Assembly (NCBI RefSeq): GCF_963378075.1
Contig: NZ_OY726394.1
Span: 2,976,001 to 3,040,000, forward strand
Source of the DNA: Mycolicibacter sp. MU0083
GTDB lineage: Bacteria > Actinomycetota > Actinomycetes > Mycobacteriales > Mycobacteriaceae
Direction of reading: 5' to 3'
Length of the DNA stretch: 64,000 bases
Within the stretch, counting starts at the first letter, position 1. Each line of letters begins with the position of its first letter. A program made the position numbers and the translations under genes. A model generated the notes under the pieces. The model searched no databases. It saw nothing but the letters and a program-made list of their open reading frames with translations, and had not been told where the DNA came from. Of the stretch, positions 9,300-17,981 are shown in pieces.

Positions 9300-10025
9300 G
9301 TGACCAACCTCAGCTCGGCGATCCTCGACCCGATCCTGCAGGCCGACCCGGTGGGGCCACGTATCACCTATTACGACGACGCCACCTCCGAACGCATCGA
9401 GCTGTCGGCGGTCACCCTGGCCAACTGGGCGGCCAAGACCGGCAACCTGCTGCGCGATGAGCTCGGCGCCGGCGCGGGGAGCCGCGTCGCGGTGCTGCTG
9501 CCGGCGCACTGGCAGACCGCGGCGGTGCTGTTCGGGGTGTGGTGGATCGGCGCCGAGGTGCTGCTCGACACCGCGGATTCCGACGCCGACATCGCATTGT
9601 GCACCGCCGACCGGCTCGACGAGGCCGATGCGGCGGTGGCTGCCACCGGGGGCGAGGTGGCGGTGTTGTCCCTGGACCCGTTCGGGCGGGCCGCTCCGGA
9701 CCTTCCTGTCGGCGTCACCGACTACGCGACCGCGGTGCGCGTGCACGGCGACCAGATAGTCGCCGAACGACGTCCCGGTGCGGCCCTGGCCGGATCGTCC
9801 GCCGACGACGTGCTGACTTCCTGCCGGAAACGCGCGGCGGAGCTGGGAGTGTCGCCCTCGGACCGGGTGTGGTCGGCCAACACCTGGCGGACCCCCGCGG
9901 AGTTGATCGACAACATGCTCGCGGTGTTCGCGATCGGCGCCTCGCTGGTGCAGGTCGCCCACCCCGATCCCGGCCTGCAAGCGCGCCGACGGGAGACCGA
10001 AAGGGTCACCCGCAACTTCGACTGA
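9300..10025 (+). CDS. TIGR03089 family protein (Rv3268-like)
   Basis: A 241-residue conserved actinobacterial protein. Its first 130 residues resemble the N-terminal part of acyl-CoA synthetases (RITYYDDATSERIELSAVTL, then RVAVLLPAHWQTAAVLFGVW), but the AMP-binding P-loop and the C-terminal lid are absent, so it is unlikely to be a working ligase. The GTG start is 10 bases after the LCP stop, so the two are probably co-transcribed, as in M. tuberculosis. Function is unknown. Confidence 0.85.
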   Translation: MTNLSSAILDPILQADPVGPRITYYDDATSERIELSAVTLANWAAKTGNLLRDELGAGAGSRVAVLLPAHWQTAAVLFGVWWIGAEVLLDTADSDADIALCTADRLDEADAAVAATGGEVAVLSLDPFGRAAPDLPVGVTDYATAVRVHGDQIVAERRPGAALAGSSADDVLTSCRKRAAELGVSPSDRVWSANTWRTPAELIDNMLAVFAIGASLVQVAHPDPGLQARRRETERVTRNFD

Positions 10026-10085
10026 CGCGATTTCGGCGCGATTCGCCCCGCTGAGCGGATACAACCGCGCCGAAATCGCAAGGGG

Positions 10086-10107
10086 ATACATGCATAAATG
10101 CCTATAT
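10086..10107. promoter_or_regulatory. Candidate metal-sensor operator upstream of the zinc-efflux pair
   Basis: An AT-rich imperfect inverted repeat in GC-rich surroundings: ATACATGCAT and ATGCCTATAT separated by two bases, 8 of 10 positions symmetric, with a perfect GCAT-AA-ATGC core. The size and layout are like operators of ArsR/SmtB-type metal sensors (two half-sites around a 2-bp centre). TATGAT at 10105–10110 overlaps the right edge and could be the -10 element. It lies 50 bases before the PacL1-like gene. No regulator gene is adjacent, so the factor is unknown. Confidence 0.45.
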
Positions 10108-10157
10108 GATGATAGCCTTGCTCGCACGGAGCAGCCCCGGGCGAGAGGAGACAACAC

Positions 10158-10439
10158 ATGGCGGTACAGGGATTGCTGGCAAAAGCGGCGTCGACGGTGT
10201 TCACCGGCCTGGTCGGTGTCAGCGCCTACGAACTGGCGCGCCGGGCGTTGGCGAAGGCGCCGCTGCACGAGGCGGCCGTCACCGCCACCGAGTGGAGCCT
10301 GCGCGGCACCCGGCGGGCCGAGGAGGTCGCCGAATCGGCGCGGCTGAAAGTCGCCGACGTGGTCGCCGAGGCACGGGACCGCATCGGCGAGGAAGCCACC
10401 CCGCCGGCGGCGGCCGTCGCACACGACCACGACCACTGA
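10158..10439 (+). CDS. DUF1490 protein, PacL1-like metal chaperone partner of CtpC
   Basis: A 93-residue membrane-associated protein (Rv3269 type). An N-terminal hydrophobic helix (about residues 5–27) anchors it, a charged helix follows, and the tail ends in AHDHDH, a metal-binding His/Asp run. Published work on M. tuberculosis shows PacL1 binds zinc and assembles with the CtpC ATPase into efflux platforms. Start ATG has AGGAG seven bases upstream. It ends 5 bases before ctpC, so the two form an operon behind the candidate operator at 10086. Confidence 0.88.
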   Translation: MAVQGLLAKAASTVFTGLVGVSAYELARRALAKAPLHEAAVTATEWSLRGTRRAEEVAESARLKVADVVAEARDRIGEEATPPAAAVAHDHDH

Positions 10440-10444
10440 CGGCC

Positions 10445-12646
10445 ATGAACGCGGCCGATGACGAACCGACCGTCGTCTCCGATGCGGCCGGCCGGATGCG
10501 GGTACAGGTCGACTGGGTGCGACGTGACTCGCGGCGCGCGGTCGCCGCCGAAGAGGCCGCCGGCCGGGTCAACGGGGTGCGCACCGTGCACGCCTACCCG
10601 CGCACCGGCGCGGTCGTGGTCTGGTACTCCCCCAAAAGAACCGACACCGCGGAGATCCTCGCGGCGATCGCATCCGCGGCCACCGTGGCGGCCGAACTGA
10701 TCCCGGCCCGCACCCCGCGCTCGGCCGACGTCCGCAACACCGACGTGCTGCGCATGGCCATCGGCGGTGCCGCGCTCGCACTCCTGGGGATACGCCGCTA
10801 CGCGTTCGCCCGGCCCCCGCTGTTGGGAGCGAGCGGCCAGCTCGTGGCGACCGGCGCCACGGTGTTCATGGGCTACCCCTTCCTGCGCGGCGCACTGCGT
10901 TCGATCCGGTCCGGCAAGGCCGGCACCGACGCACTGGTGACCGCCGCGACCGTGGCAAGCCTGGTGCTGCGCGAGAACGTGGTCGCGTTGACGGTGTTGT
11001 GGCTGCTCAACATCGGCGAGTACCTGCAGGATCTGACGCTGCGCCGCACCCGGCGCGCGATCTCGGATCTGCTGCGCGGCAACCAGGACACCGCCTGGGT
11101 GCGGGTGCGGCAAGGCCCCCCGGAAAGCCCGGATTACGCCGAAGTGCAGGTGCCGATCGACACGCTGCAGATCGGCGACGAGGTGGTGGTCCACGACCAT
11201 GTGGCCCTGCCGGTCGACGGCGAGATCATCGACGGCGAGGCCGTCATCGACCAGTCCGCGATCACCGGCGAGACCCTGCCGGTCAGCGCGGCGACCGGAG
11301 CGCGTGTCCATGCCGGTTCGGTGGTGATCCGCGGCCGGGTGGTGGTCCGGGCCACCGCGGTCGGCGACCAGACCGTGATCGGCCGGATCATCAGCCGCGT
11401 CGAGGAAGCGCAACACGACCGCGCTCCCATCCAGACCGTCGGCGAGAACTTCTCCCGGCGTTTCGTCCCGGCCTCGTTCATCCTGTCGGCGATCACCCTC
11501 GTGCTCACCCGCGACGTCCGTCGCGCGATGACCATGCTGCTGATCGCCTGCCCCTGCGCGGTGGGACTGGCCACCCCGACCGCGATCAGTGCGGCGATCG
11601 GCAACGGCGCACGGCGCGGCATCCTGATCAAGGGCGGCTCCCATCTGGAACAGGCGGGCCGGGTGGACGCCATCGTGTTCGACAAGACCGGGACACTGAC
11701 CGTCGGCCGCCCCGTGGTGACCAATATCGTTGCCATTCACAAGGATTGGCAGCCCGAGCAGGTGCTCGCCTACGCCGCGAGCTCGGAGTTGCATTCCCGC
11801 CACCCACTGGCCGAGGCGGTGATCCGTTCCACCGAGGAACGTCACATCAGCATTCCGCCGCACGAGGAGTGCGAGGTTCTGGTGGGCTTGGGTATCCGCA
11901 CCCGGGCCGACGGCCGCACGCTGCTGCTGGGTAGCCCGAACCTGCTGCGCTCGGAGAAGGTCCGCATCTCGAAGAAGGCCGCCGACTGGGTCACCAAGCT
12001 GCGGGCCCAGGCGGAGACTCCCCTGCTGCTGGCGGTCGACGGCACCCTGGTGGGGTTGATCAGCCTGCGCGACGAGGTACGCCCTGAGGCACGTGACGTG
12101 CTGGACGCATTGCGCGCCAAGGGAATCCGTCGCATCGTCATGCTGACCGGCGATCACCCCGAGACCGCGGCCGCGGTGGCGAGCGAACTCGGCATCGAAG
12201 AGTGGCGTGCCGAGGTACTGCCGGAGGACAAGTTGCAGACGGTCCGTGCGCTACAGGACGACGGGTACGTGGTCGGCATGGTCGGCGACGGGGTCAACGA
12301 TGCACCGGCCCTGGCCGCTGCCGACATGGGCATCGCGATGGGCCTGGCCGGCACCGACGTGGCCGTGGAGACCGCCGACGTGGCACTGGCCAACGACGAC
12401 CTGCGCCGGTTGCTCGACGTCCGGGATCTGGGCGGTCGTGCGGTCGAGGTGATCCGTCAGAACTACGGCATGTCGATCGCGGTCAACGCCGCGGGTCTAT
12501 TGATCGGTGCCGGCGGCGCGCTCTCCCCGGTGCTGGCGGCGATCCTGCACAACGCATCGTCGGTGGCGGTCGTCGCCAACAGTTCGCGGTTGATCCGTTA
12601 CCGGCTGGCCGCCGATCCGTTGGCTTCCAGACCCGCGGTGTCGTAA
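10445..12646 (+). CDS. ctpC: CtpC, P1B-type metal-exporting ATPase
   Basis: A 733-residue P-type ATPase that exports zinc (earlier linked to manganese) from the cytosol. Visible in order: a degenerate ferredoxin-like N-terminal domain, an actuator motif (AITGETLP), the membrane metal site CPC at residues 369–371, the phosphorylation motif DKTGT from residue 413, TGDHPETA and the hinge GDGVNDAPALA. About eight membrane helices are expected. ATG 10445 is five bases after the chaperone gene. The close coupling with the DUF1490 gene supports zinc detoxification. Confidence 0.94.
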   Translation: MNAADDEPTVVSDAAGRMRVQVDWVRRDSRRAVAAEEAAGRVNGVRTVHAYPRTGAVVVWYSPKRTDTAEILAAIASAATVAAELIPARTPRSADVRNTDVLRMAIGGAALALLGIRRYAFARPPLLGASGQLVATGATVFMGYPFLRGALRSIRSGKAGTDALVTAATVASLVLRENVVALTVLWLLNIGEYLQDLTLRRTRRAISDLLRGNQDTAWVRVRQGPPESPDYAEVQVPIDTLQIGDEVVVHDHVALPVDGEIIDGEAVIDQSAITGETLPVSAATGARVHAGSVVIRGRVVVRATAVGDQTVIGRIISRVEEAQHDRAPIQTVGENFSRRFVPASFILSAITLVLTRDVRRAMTMLLIACPCAVGLATPTAISAAIGNGARRGILIKGGSHLEQAGRVDAIVFDKTGTLTVGRPVVTNIVAIHKDWQPEQVLAYAASSELHSRHPLAEAVIRSTEERHISIPPHEECEVLVGLGIRTRADGRTLLLGSPNLLRSEKVRISKKAADWVTKLRAQAETPLLLAVDGTLVGLISLRDEVRPEARDVLDALRAKGIRRIVMLTGDHPETAAAVASELGIEEWRAEVLPEDKLQTVRALQDDGYVVGMVGDGVNDAPALAAADMGIAMGLAGTDVAVETADVALANDDLRRLLDVRDLGGRAVEVIRQNYGMSIAVNAAGLLIGAGGALSPVLAAILHNASSVAVVANSSRLIRYRLAADPLASRPAVS

Positions 12647-12655
12647 TCTGTCCTG

Positions 12656-12706
12656 GTCCCGACTGTTCCTGTCGAGCACCACCACCAGCTCCAGGGCAGT
12701 CGGGAC
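12656..12706. terminator. Nested hairpin between convergent ctpC and the CDF-like gene
   Basis: GTCCCGACTG at 12656–12665 pairs perfectly with CAGTCGGGAC at 12697–12706. Inside the loop CCTG pairs with CAGG and GAGC with GCTC, leaving a loop of about 10 bases. The structure lies 10 bases after the ctpC stop and about 40 bases beyond the stop of the opposing gene, so it can serve both strands. There is no T-run, which is common for mycobacterial terminators. Confidence 0.6.
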
Positions 12707-12747
12707 TTCACCTCAAGGATGGCAACCGCCCTGCCGAAATCCGGGTC

Positions 12748-13485
12748 TCAGCAGCCGCAGCCCTCGCCGCGCCAGGACCGGAAACCCTGCCACACCGACA
12801 CCGCGGCCACTCCCAGACCGATCAGCGGGTCCAGCCACCAGCCACCGGTCCACTGCATGCTGAGGATCAGCCCGACCAGCACGGCGCCGGCCTGCATCGC
12901 GCACAGGTAGTTCTGCACGCCCTCACCGACGGTCGCCGCCGACCCCAACCGCCTACCGAGCCGACGTTGGCTTCGGCCCAGGATCGGCATCACCAGTACC
13001 GCGGTGGCGGTGACAGCGATCCCGATGGCGCTGCTCTCGACCTGGTGCTCGCCGAAGAAGTGCCGCACCGACTCCGCCGCGATGTAGGGGGCGTTGATCC
13101 AGAACGAGATCGCCACCCACATCTGGGCGCGCCGTTCGGCCGTCTCCGACAGGGTGCGGGCGCCGGTGAACCGCCAGATCACCACGGCCCCGGCCAGTCC
13201 TTCGGGAATGGCCCCCAGGGCCCAGCCGGTCAGCGCGATCGAGCCGGCGGTCAGTCCCTGCCACAGCCCCACCACGCCTTCCACCCCGACCAGCAGCAGA
13301 CTCGCCCAGGCGAGCCGGCGGGCCCACACCGCGGCACGGTGCCATCCGTCGTCCCGGACGGTCGGGGTGTGGTGGGTGTGGCCGGCGTGCTCATGGTCGT
13401 GCCGGTGACCGACGGCATCCGGGGTACGGACGTCTGTCACCGGATCGATGATGCCCGCCTCGGGGCCGGCGACGCGACTGTCCAC
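12748..13485 (-). CDS. CDF-like integral membrane protein (Rv3271c-like), probable metal transporter
   Basis: About 245 residues with five to six predicted membrane helices. The N-terminal cytosolic stretch is His-rich (HRHDHEHAGHTHH) and the C-terminus ends GEGCGC, both suited to metal binding. The membrane part resembles cation-diffusion-facilitator proteins, though the classic HxxxD metal-site pairs are not obvious. The GTG at 13485 is preferred; a TTG at 13518 would add 11 residues. It converges on ctpC, and M. tuberculosis has the same order, so a role in the same metal response is likely. Confidence 0.75.
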   Translation of the reverse strand: MDSRVAGPEAGIIDPVTDVRTPDAVGHRHDHEHAGHTHHTPTVRDDGWHRAAVWARRLAWASLLLVGVEGVVGLWQGLTAGSIALTGWALGAIPEGLAGAVVIWRFTGARTLSETAERRAQMWVAISFWINAPYIAAESVRHFFGEHQVESSAIGIAVTATAVLVMPILGRSQRRLGRRLGSAATVGEGVQNYLCAMQAGAVLVGLILSMQWTGGWWLDPLIGLGVAAVSVWQGFRSWRGEGCGC

Positions 13486-13548
13486 AGGAAAAATGCTACC
13501 TGCCGTTTCGACCGGCAACCGCCGCCCGCGTCGCTGCCGCGCCGGTCG

Positions 13549-15549
13549 CTAGTCGGCGGCGTCCACCTTGACCACCCGGTCGTTGCCCCGGTCGGCGACG
13601 TAGATGTTGCCGCGCTTGTCGACGGCGACGTCCAGGGGCGCGTTGAGTCCGGTGAAGGGAAGGACTTCCGGGATCGCGGCATCGGCGGCCAGTTTCACCA
13701 CCTTGTTGCGGTTCTGTTCGGTGACGTAGACGTCGCCGGCTTCATCCACTGCGATGCCGCGCGGCGAGACGATCCCGGAGAAGGACAGCACGACCTGTTC
13801 GTTGGATGCGGCCAACAGTTTGACGACGCGATTGTTGCCGGAGTCGGTGACGTAGACGTTGCCGGCGGAATCCACCGCCACCCCGGCCGGCTTGTTGAGC
13901 CCGACGAACGGCAGCGTGGTCTGGGTGTTGGTGACGGCTTCCATCCGCAACACCACATCGTTGCCGCGATCGGCGACATAGATGTTGCCGGCGGAGTCCA
14001 CGGCGATCCCGTCCGGATCCTCCAGCCCCGCGAACGGGAGCACCACGTGGGTGTCGGCGTCGGCCCCGAGTTTGACCACCCGGTTGTCGACGTCGGAGAA
14101 ATACACGTTGCCGACGTCGTCGACGACCAGTCCCCGGGGTTGGTACTGGTCGCTGAACGGCAGCACCGTGGAGCGGTCCGACCCGGCGGCCAGTTTCACC
14201 ACCCGGCCGTGCATGCCGTCGCTGGTGACGTAGACGTTGCCGTCGTCGTCCAACGCCACCCCACCCGGCGACAGTCGATAGTCGAGGTCGGTGAAGGGCA
14301 GCACCGCCTGCGGCGGCGAGGCCACCGGTGTGGCCGACGAGGGCCGCGACACCAGCTGTCCGACACCGCCGACGACGGCCACCGCCGCAACCACGGCCGC
14401 GGCGACCAACACCGGTTTGCCGGGCAACCGCCAGCGTCGTCCCGGAGTGGGCATGACCACGTCCGGGGTGCCCAGATCGGTGCGCAGCAGCGGCGACATC
14501 GGCAACGGTGCGGGCAGCGGCCCGCCCGGGCCGATACCCGCCAGGGCGCCGAAACCGGTGTCCGACGGCGCCCCGCCGATCAGGCCGGCGGCGGCCCGCG
14601 CCGCGCCGCCGCGCCCCTCGAGGCGGGGTGCCGGCTCGGGCTCCAATCCGCCGGGCAGGTGCAGTGCCGGCTCGCCGCGACGCAGAATCCGGGAGACCTG
14701 ATGCCGTTCGGCTTCGGTCAGCGCCTGGTAGGCGGCGGCCGCCAATTCACCGGCACTGCTGTAGCGGTCCTCCGGTTTGCCGGCGAGGCCCCGCGCCAGC
14801 ACCGCGTCGACGGCGGCGGGCACCCGCCCCGGGCGCAGTTTGCTGGGCTGCGGCGGCGCCGCGGTACGCCGCTCCTCGATCGCCGCCTCGACGGTGTCGG
14901 CGGAGAACGGCGGAACCCCGCTCAGAGCCTCGGCCAGCACACACGCCAGCGAGTAGATGTCGGAGAGATGGGTGACCTGTTCACCGGTCAGGCGCTCGGG
15001 CGCCATGTAACCGAGGGTTCCCAGCGACGGCTTCGCCGGCGCGCCGGGGCCGGCGATGGCCGCGGCCACACCGAAGTCCATCAGGTGCGCCAGATCGTCC
15101 TCGGTGACCAGGATGTTGTCGGGTTTGACGTCACGGTGCACGACATAGGCATTGTGGGCCGCGTCCAGGGCGGCGGCCACCTGCCGCACGATGGCCACCG
15201 CACGCGGTGCGCTCAGCGGCCCCTGCTCGGCCAGCACCGTCGCCAGATCCGTGCCGTCGACCAGGCCGGTCTCCAGGTAGAGCACGTCGTCGATCTCGCC
15301 GTAGGCCCGGATCGGCGTCACGTGCGGTTCGTTCAACTGCCCGGCGGCCTCGGCTTCATCCTCCAGCCGACTGCGGAACGCTTCGTCGGCCGAGAACGAC
15401 TCGGAGATCAGCTTCAGCGCCACCGTCTCGTCGTTACGGGTGTCCTCGGCCCGGTAGACCTCCCCCACCACGCCATGCCCCAGCAGTTCGCCCAACTGGT
15501 AGGGGCCGAATCGCGACCCGGCCCGCGAACCCGGCTCGGGATTGTTCAC
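13549..15549 (-). CDS. pknD: PknD-type serine/threonine protein kinase with NHL beta-propeller sensor
   Basis: A 666-residue receptor kinase. Kinase domain about residues 15–275: glycine loop GHGVVGEVY, VALKL lysine, HRDVKPDNIL catalytic loop, DFG and the activation segment GTLGYMAPE. A single membrane helix lies near residue 385. Outside the cell follow six NHL repeats (consensus GxAVDxxGNVYVxDxxNxRVVKL) forming a propeller. Length matches M. tuberculosis PknD (664). The GTG at 15549 has GAGGGGAGC upstream. As in M. tuberculosis it follows a PstS-type phosphate-binding gene, suggesting a phosphate or osmotic signalling role. Confidence 0.93.
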   Translation of the reverse strand: MNNPEPGSRAGSRFGPYQLGELLGHGVVGEVYRAEDTRNDETVALKLISESFSADEAFRSRLEDEAEAAGQLNEPHVTPIRAYGEIDDVLYLETGLVDGTDLATVLAEQGPLSAPRAVAIVRQVAAALDAAHNAYVVHRDVKPDNILVTEDDLAHLMDFGVAAAIAGPGAPAKPSLGTLGYMAPERLTGEQVTHLSDIYSLACVLAEALSGVPPFSADTVEAAIEERRTAAPPQPSKLRPGRVPAAVDAVLARGLAGKPEDRYSSAGELAAAAYQALTEAERHQVSRILRRGEPALHLPGGLEPEPAPRLEGRGGAARAAAGLIGGAPSDTGFGALAGIGPGGPLPAPLPMSPLLRTDLGTPDVVMPTPGRRWRLPGKPVLVAAAVVAAVAVVGGVGQLVSRPSSATPVASPPQAVLPFTDLDYRLSPGGVALDDDGNVYVTSDGMHGRVVKLAAGSDRSTVLPFSDQYQPRGLVVDDVGNVYFSDVDNRVVKLGADADTHVVLPFAGLEDPDGIAVDSAGNIYVADRGNDVVLRMEAVTNTQTTLPFVGLNKPAGVAVDSAGNVYVTDSGNNRVVKLLAASNEQVVLSFSGIVSPRGIAVDEAGDVYVTEQNRNKVVKLAADAAIPEVLPFTGLNAPLDVAVDKRGNIYVADRGNDRVVKVDAAD

Positions 15550-15635
15550 CGACGACGCTCCCCTCGACCACACGATGCCGCGCACCGCGGCGAAAGATTG
15601 GCTACCAGACTAACCGGCACGGACGCCGCAAACGC

Positions 15636-16754
15636 TCACGAGATGGCGTTCACCGCTGTCAGGAGCCTGGACTTGAACGACTCCGGCAGCGGAATGAAGC
15701 CGTACTGGTCCAGCCCGCCCTGACCGGGACCGACCGCGGCCTGCAGGAACGCCTTGACCGCATCACCGGTCGCGGCGTCGGGATATCGCGAGCAGACGAT
15801 CTGATAGGTCGGCGACACGATCGGGTAGGCGCCGGGTACCGCCGGCCGATGGATCGAGGTCATGTCCAGCACCAGGTCGTTGCTCGGACCGCCCTCCGAC
15901 AGGAATTTCGCGCCGTCGATGGTTTTGCCGACCGATTCCGCGGAGATCGCCACCGGCGCGGCTCCCGCCGAGGCGATGATCTGCGCCATCGGCAGACGTT
16001 TGCCGACCGCGAACGACCACTCGCTGTAGGTGATGGACCCGTCGGTGGCCTGCAATGCCGCCGCGGCGGCGTTGTTGCCGGTCGCGGCCTCGCCGACGCC
16101 ACCGTTGAAGATGTCGCCGCCGCCGGCGTACCACGCGCCGTCGGACGCGACCTCGAGATATTTCTGGAAACCGGCGCTGCTCGACGCCCGGTCGCCCCGA
16201 TACACCACATGAATCGGCAGTGCGGGCAGCGCGACCCCGGAGTTGAGCGCCTTGATCGCGGGGTTGTCCCAGCTGCCGATGGTGCCGTTGAAGATCTTTG
16301 CCAGCGTCGGGCCGTCCAGGGTCAGACTGTTCACCCCGCTGAGGTGGTAGGTCAGCGCGATCGGGTTGAACACCACCGGCAGGTCCCACGCCGGCGCATC
16401 GCAGCGCTCCGCCGCGCGTTCCGGTTGCGACCGGGTGGGGTCGAGCGCGGTGTCCGATCCGGCCAGGTCGATCTCACCGGTCAGGAAGTCGTCCACTCCG
16501 GCGGCCGAGCCGTTGGCGGTGTAGTCCAGCGCCTGGCCCGGGCAGGCCCGGGCGTAGGCGTACCCGAACTGGTCGATGGCCTTCGCCTGGGCGGACGATC
16601 CGGCGGCCCGCAACTGCTGCTTACCGGCGCAGTCCACCTCCACCGCGGGGTTCTCCGCCGACACCGCGTCTCCGACGCTGTCTGCGCAGGCCGAAACCGT
16701 CAGTGCGCCAACCGCGAGCAGCGTCGCCGTCCACGTCGCTCGGCCGAATTTCAC
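15636..16754 (-). CDS. pstS2: PstS-type phosphate-binding lipoprotein
   Basis: About 372 residues. The N-terminus is a lipoprotein signal with lipobox VSAC, so the mature protein is anchored outside the membrane. The periplasmic-binding fold shows AAGSSAQ near the mature start, [19 protein letters not shown] and [15 protein letters not shown], the phosphate-binding loops of PstS. The GTG at 16754 is used; an earlier start would lengthen the n-region unusually. It lies 86 bases before pknD on the same strand, the same pairing as pstS2-pknD in M. tuberculosis. No pstC/A/B genes accompany it. Confidence 0.9.
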   Translation of the reverse strand: MKFGRATWTATLLAVGALTVSACADSVGDAVSAENPAVEVDCAGKQQLRAAGSSAQAKAIDQFGYAYARACPGQALDYTANGSAAGVDDFLTGEIDLAGSDTALDPTRSQPERAAERCDAPAWDLPVVFNPIALTYHLSGVNSLTLDGPTLAKIFNGTIGSWDNPAIKALNSGVALPALPIHVVYRGDRASSSAGFQKYLEVASDGAWYAGGGDIFNGGVGEAATGNNAAAAALQATDGSITYSEWSFAVGKRLPMAQIIASAGAAPVAISAESVGKTIDGAKFLSEGGPSNDLVLDMTSIHRPAVPGAYPIVSPTYQIVCSRYPDAATGDAVKAFLQAAVGPGQGGLDQYGFIPLPESFKSRLLTAVNAIS

Positions 16755-16826
16755 AGGACAAAACCATACCGCCACCGTTCCCGGCCCCACCCGGCACTGC
16801 CGGTTCCGAATCGGTGGGTTCGGTGG

Positions 16827-17981
16827 TCACACGAACTGCCAGGCGGCGCGGGCGATGGCCAGTTCCTCATTGGTGGGCACCACCAGCACGGTGGTCGGTG
16901 AATCGTCGGGCGAGATGACGCGGGCGCCTTTTCCGGATCGGTTGCGCGCACGGTCTACCACGATCCCGAGGCCGTCCAGACCGGCCAGTGCGTCTTCCCG
17001 GACACTGGGCGCGTTCTCGCCCACCCCGGCGGTGAATGCGATGGCATCGACGCGGCCCAGCACCGCCAGGTAGGCACCGACGTATTTGCGGAGTCGGTGA
17101 ACGTAGATGTCGTAGGCCAGGCCGGCGGCCTCCCCGGCCGCGCCCCCGGCATCGCGTTGCTCGAGCAACTCTCGGAAGTCGTTGACCCCGCACAGCCCCT
17201 TGAGTCCGGAGGACCGGTTGAGCAGTTCGTCGAGTTGGTCGATGTCGAGTCCGGCGGCACGGTTGAGGTGGAACAGCACGCCGGGATCGATGTCACCGCT
17301 ACGGGTGCCCATGACCAGGCCTTCCAGCGGGGTCAGGCCCATCGACGTCTCGACCGCGACCCCGCCGCGGATCGCCGACGCCGAAGCCCCGTTGCCCAGG
17401 TGCAGGACGATGACGTTCAGCCCGCCCGGTTCCCGTCCGAGCAGGGTCGCCACCTCACCGGCCACGTATTCGTGGGACGTGCCGTGAAATCCATAGCGCC
17501 GGATGCCGTAGCGGGTCGCGACGTCGCGGTCGATGGCATACCCGGCGGCCGCCGGCGGCAGCGAGTGGAAGAACCCCGTATCGAAGACCGCCACGTGCGG
17601 AACATCCGGAAAGTCCTTGCGGGCTACCTCTATCCCGATCACGTTGGCCGGGTTGTGCAGGGGTGCCAACTCCGCCAGCCAGGCGATCTCCCGCACCACC
17701 TCGTCGGTGATCAGCGTCGGCGCGTGGAACAGTTCGCCGCCGTGCACCACCCGGTGCCCCACCGCGGCCACCGCGGCCAAATCGATCCCGGAATCCTCGA
17801 GTTGTCGGTGGATCAGGCGCAAGCCGGCGCCGTGGTCGGTCACCGGGCCGCCGGGCTCGCCGATCTGCTCCACCAGGCCGGACAGCACCGCCGTCCCGGC
17901 TGCCGGGTCGACCAGTTGGAACTTGATCGACGACGAGCCGGAGTTGAGCACCAGCACCAGCCCGGACGACGCGGCGGTCAT
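16827..17981 (-). CDS. ackA: Acetate kinase
   Basis: A 384-residue ASKHA-fold kinase making acetyl phosphate from acetate and ATP, or ATP in reverse. Motifs: [13 protein letters not shown] at the N-terminus, [22 protein letters not shown] and [16 protein letters not shown], all typical. The ATG overlaps the pta stop (ATGA), so ackA is translationally coupled to pta. In M. tuberculosis the pair sits near fgd1, far from this locus, so the position here is unusual. Confidence 0.96.
   Translation of the reverse strand: MTAASSGLVLVLNSGSSSIKFQLVDPAAGTAVLSGLVEQIGEPGGPVTDHGAGLRLIHRQLEDSGIDLAAVAAVGHRVVHGGELFHAPTLITDEVVREIAWLAELAPLHNPANVIGIEVARKDFPDVPHVAVFDTGFFHSLPPAAAGYAIDRDVATRYGIRRYGFHGTSHEYVAGEVATLLGREPGGLNVIVLHLGNGASASAIRGGVAVETSMGLTPLEGLVMGTRSGDIDPGVLFHLNRAAGLDIDQLDELLNRSSGLKGLCGVNDFRELLEQRDAGGAAGEAAGLAYDIYVHRLRKYVGAYLAVLGRVDAIAFTAGVGENAPSVREDALAGLDGLGIVVDRARNRSGKGARVISPDDSPTTVLVVPTNEELAIARAAWQFV

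Noticed and set aside
10226..12157. A long reverse open frame antisense to ctpC.
   Set aside because: The forward strand encodes all P-type ATPase motifs; the reverse product has low-complexity composition and no start signal.
13549..14310. Tandem DNA repeats in this segment.
   Set aside because: They are the six NHL repeats of the PknD propeller, diverged at DNA level, not a separate repeat element.
12202..15723. A very long forward open frame (over 1100 codons) antisense to the CDF-like and pknD genes.
   Set aside because: It is the mirror of GC-rich codon use in the real genes; the translation is rich in Arg, His, Gly and Pro, has no domain, and the opposite strand encodes clear kinase and NHL motifs.
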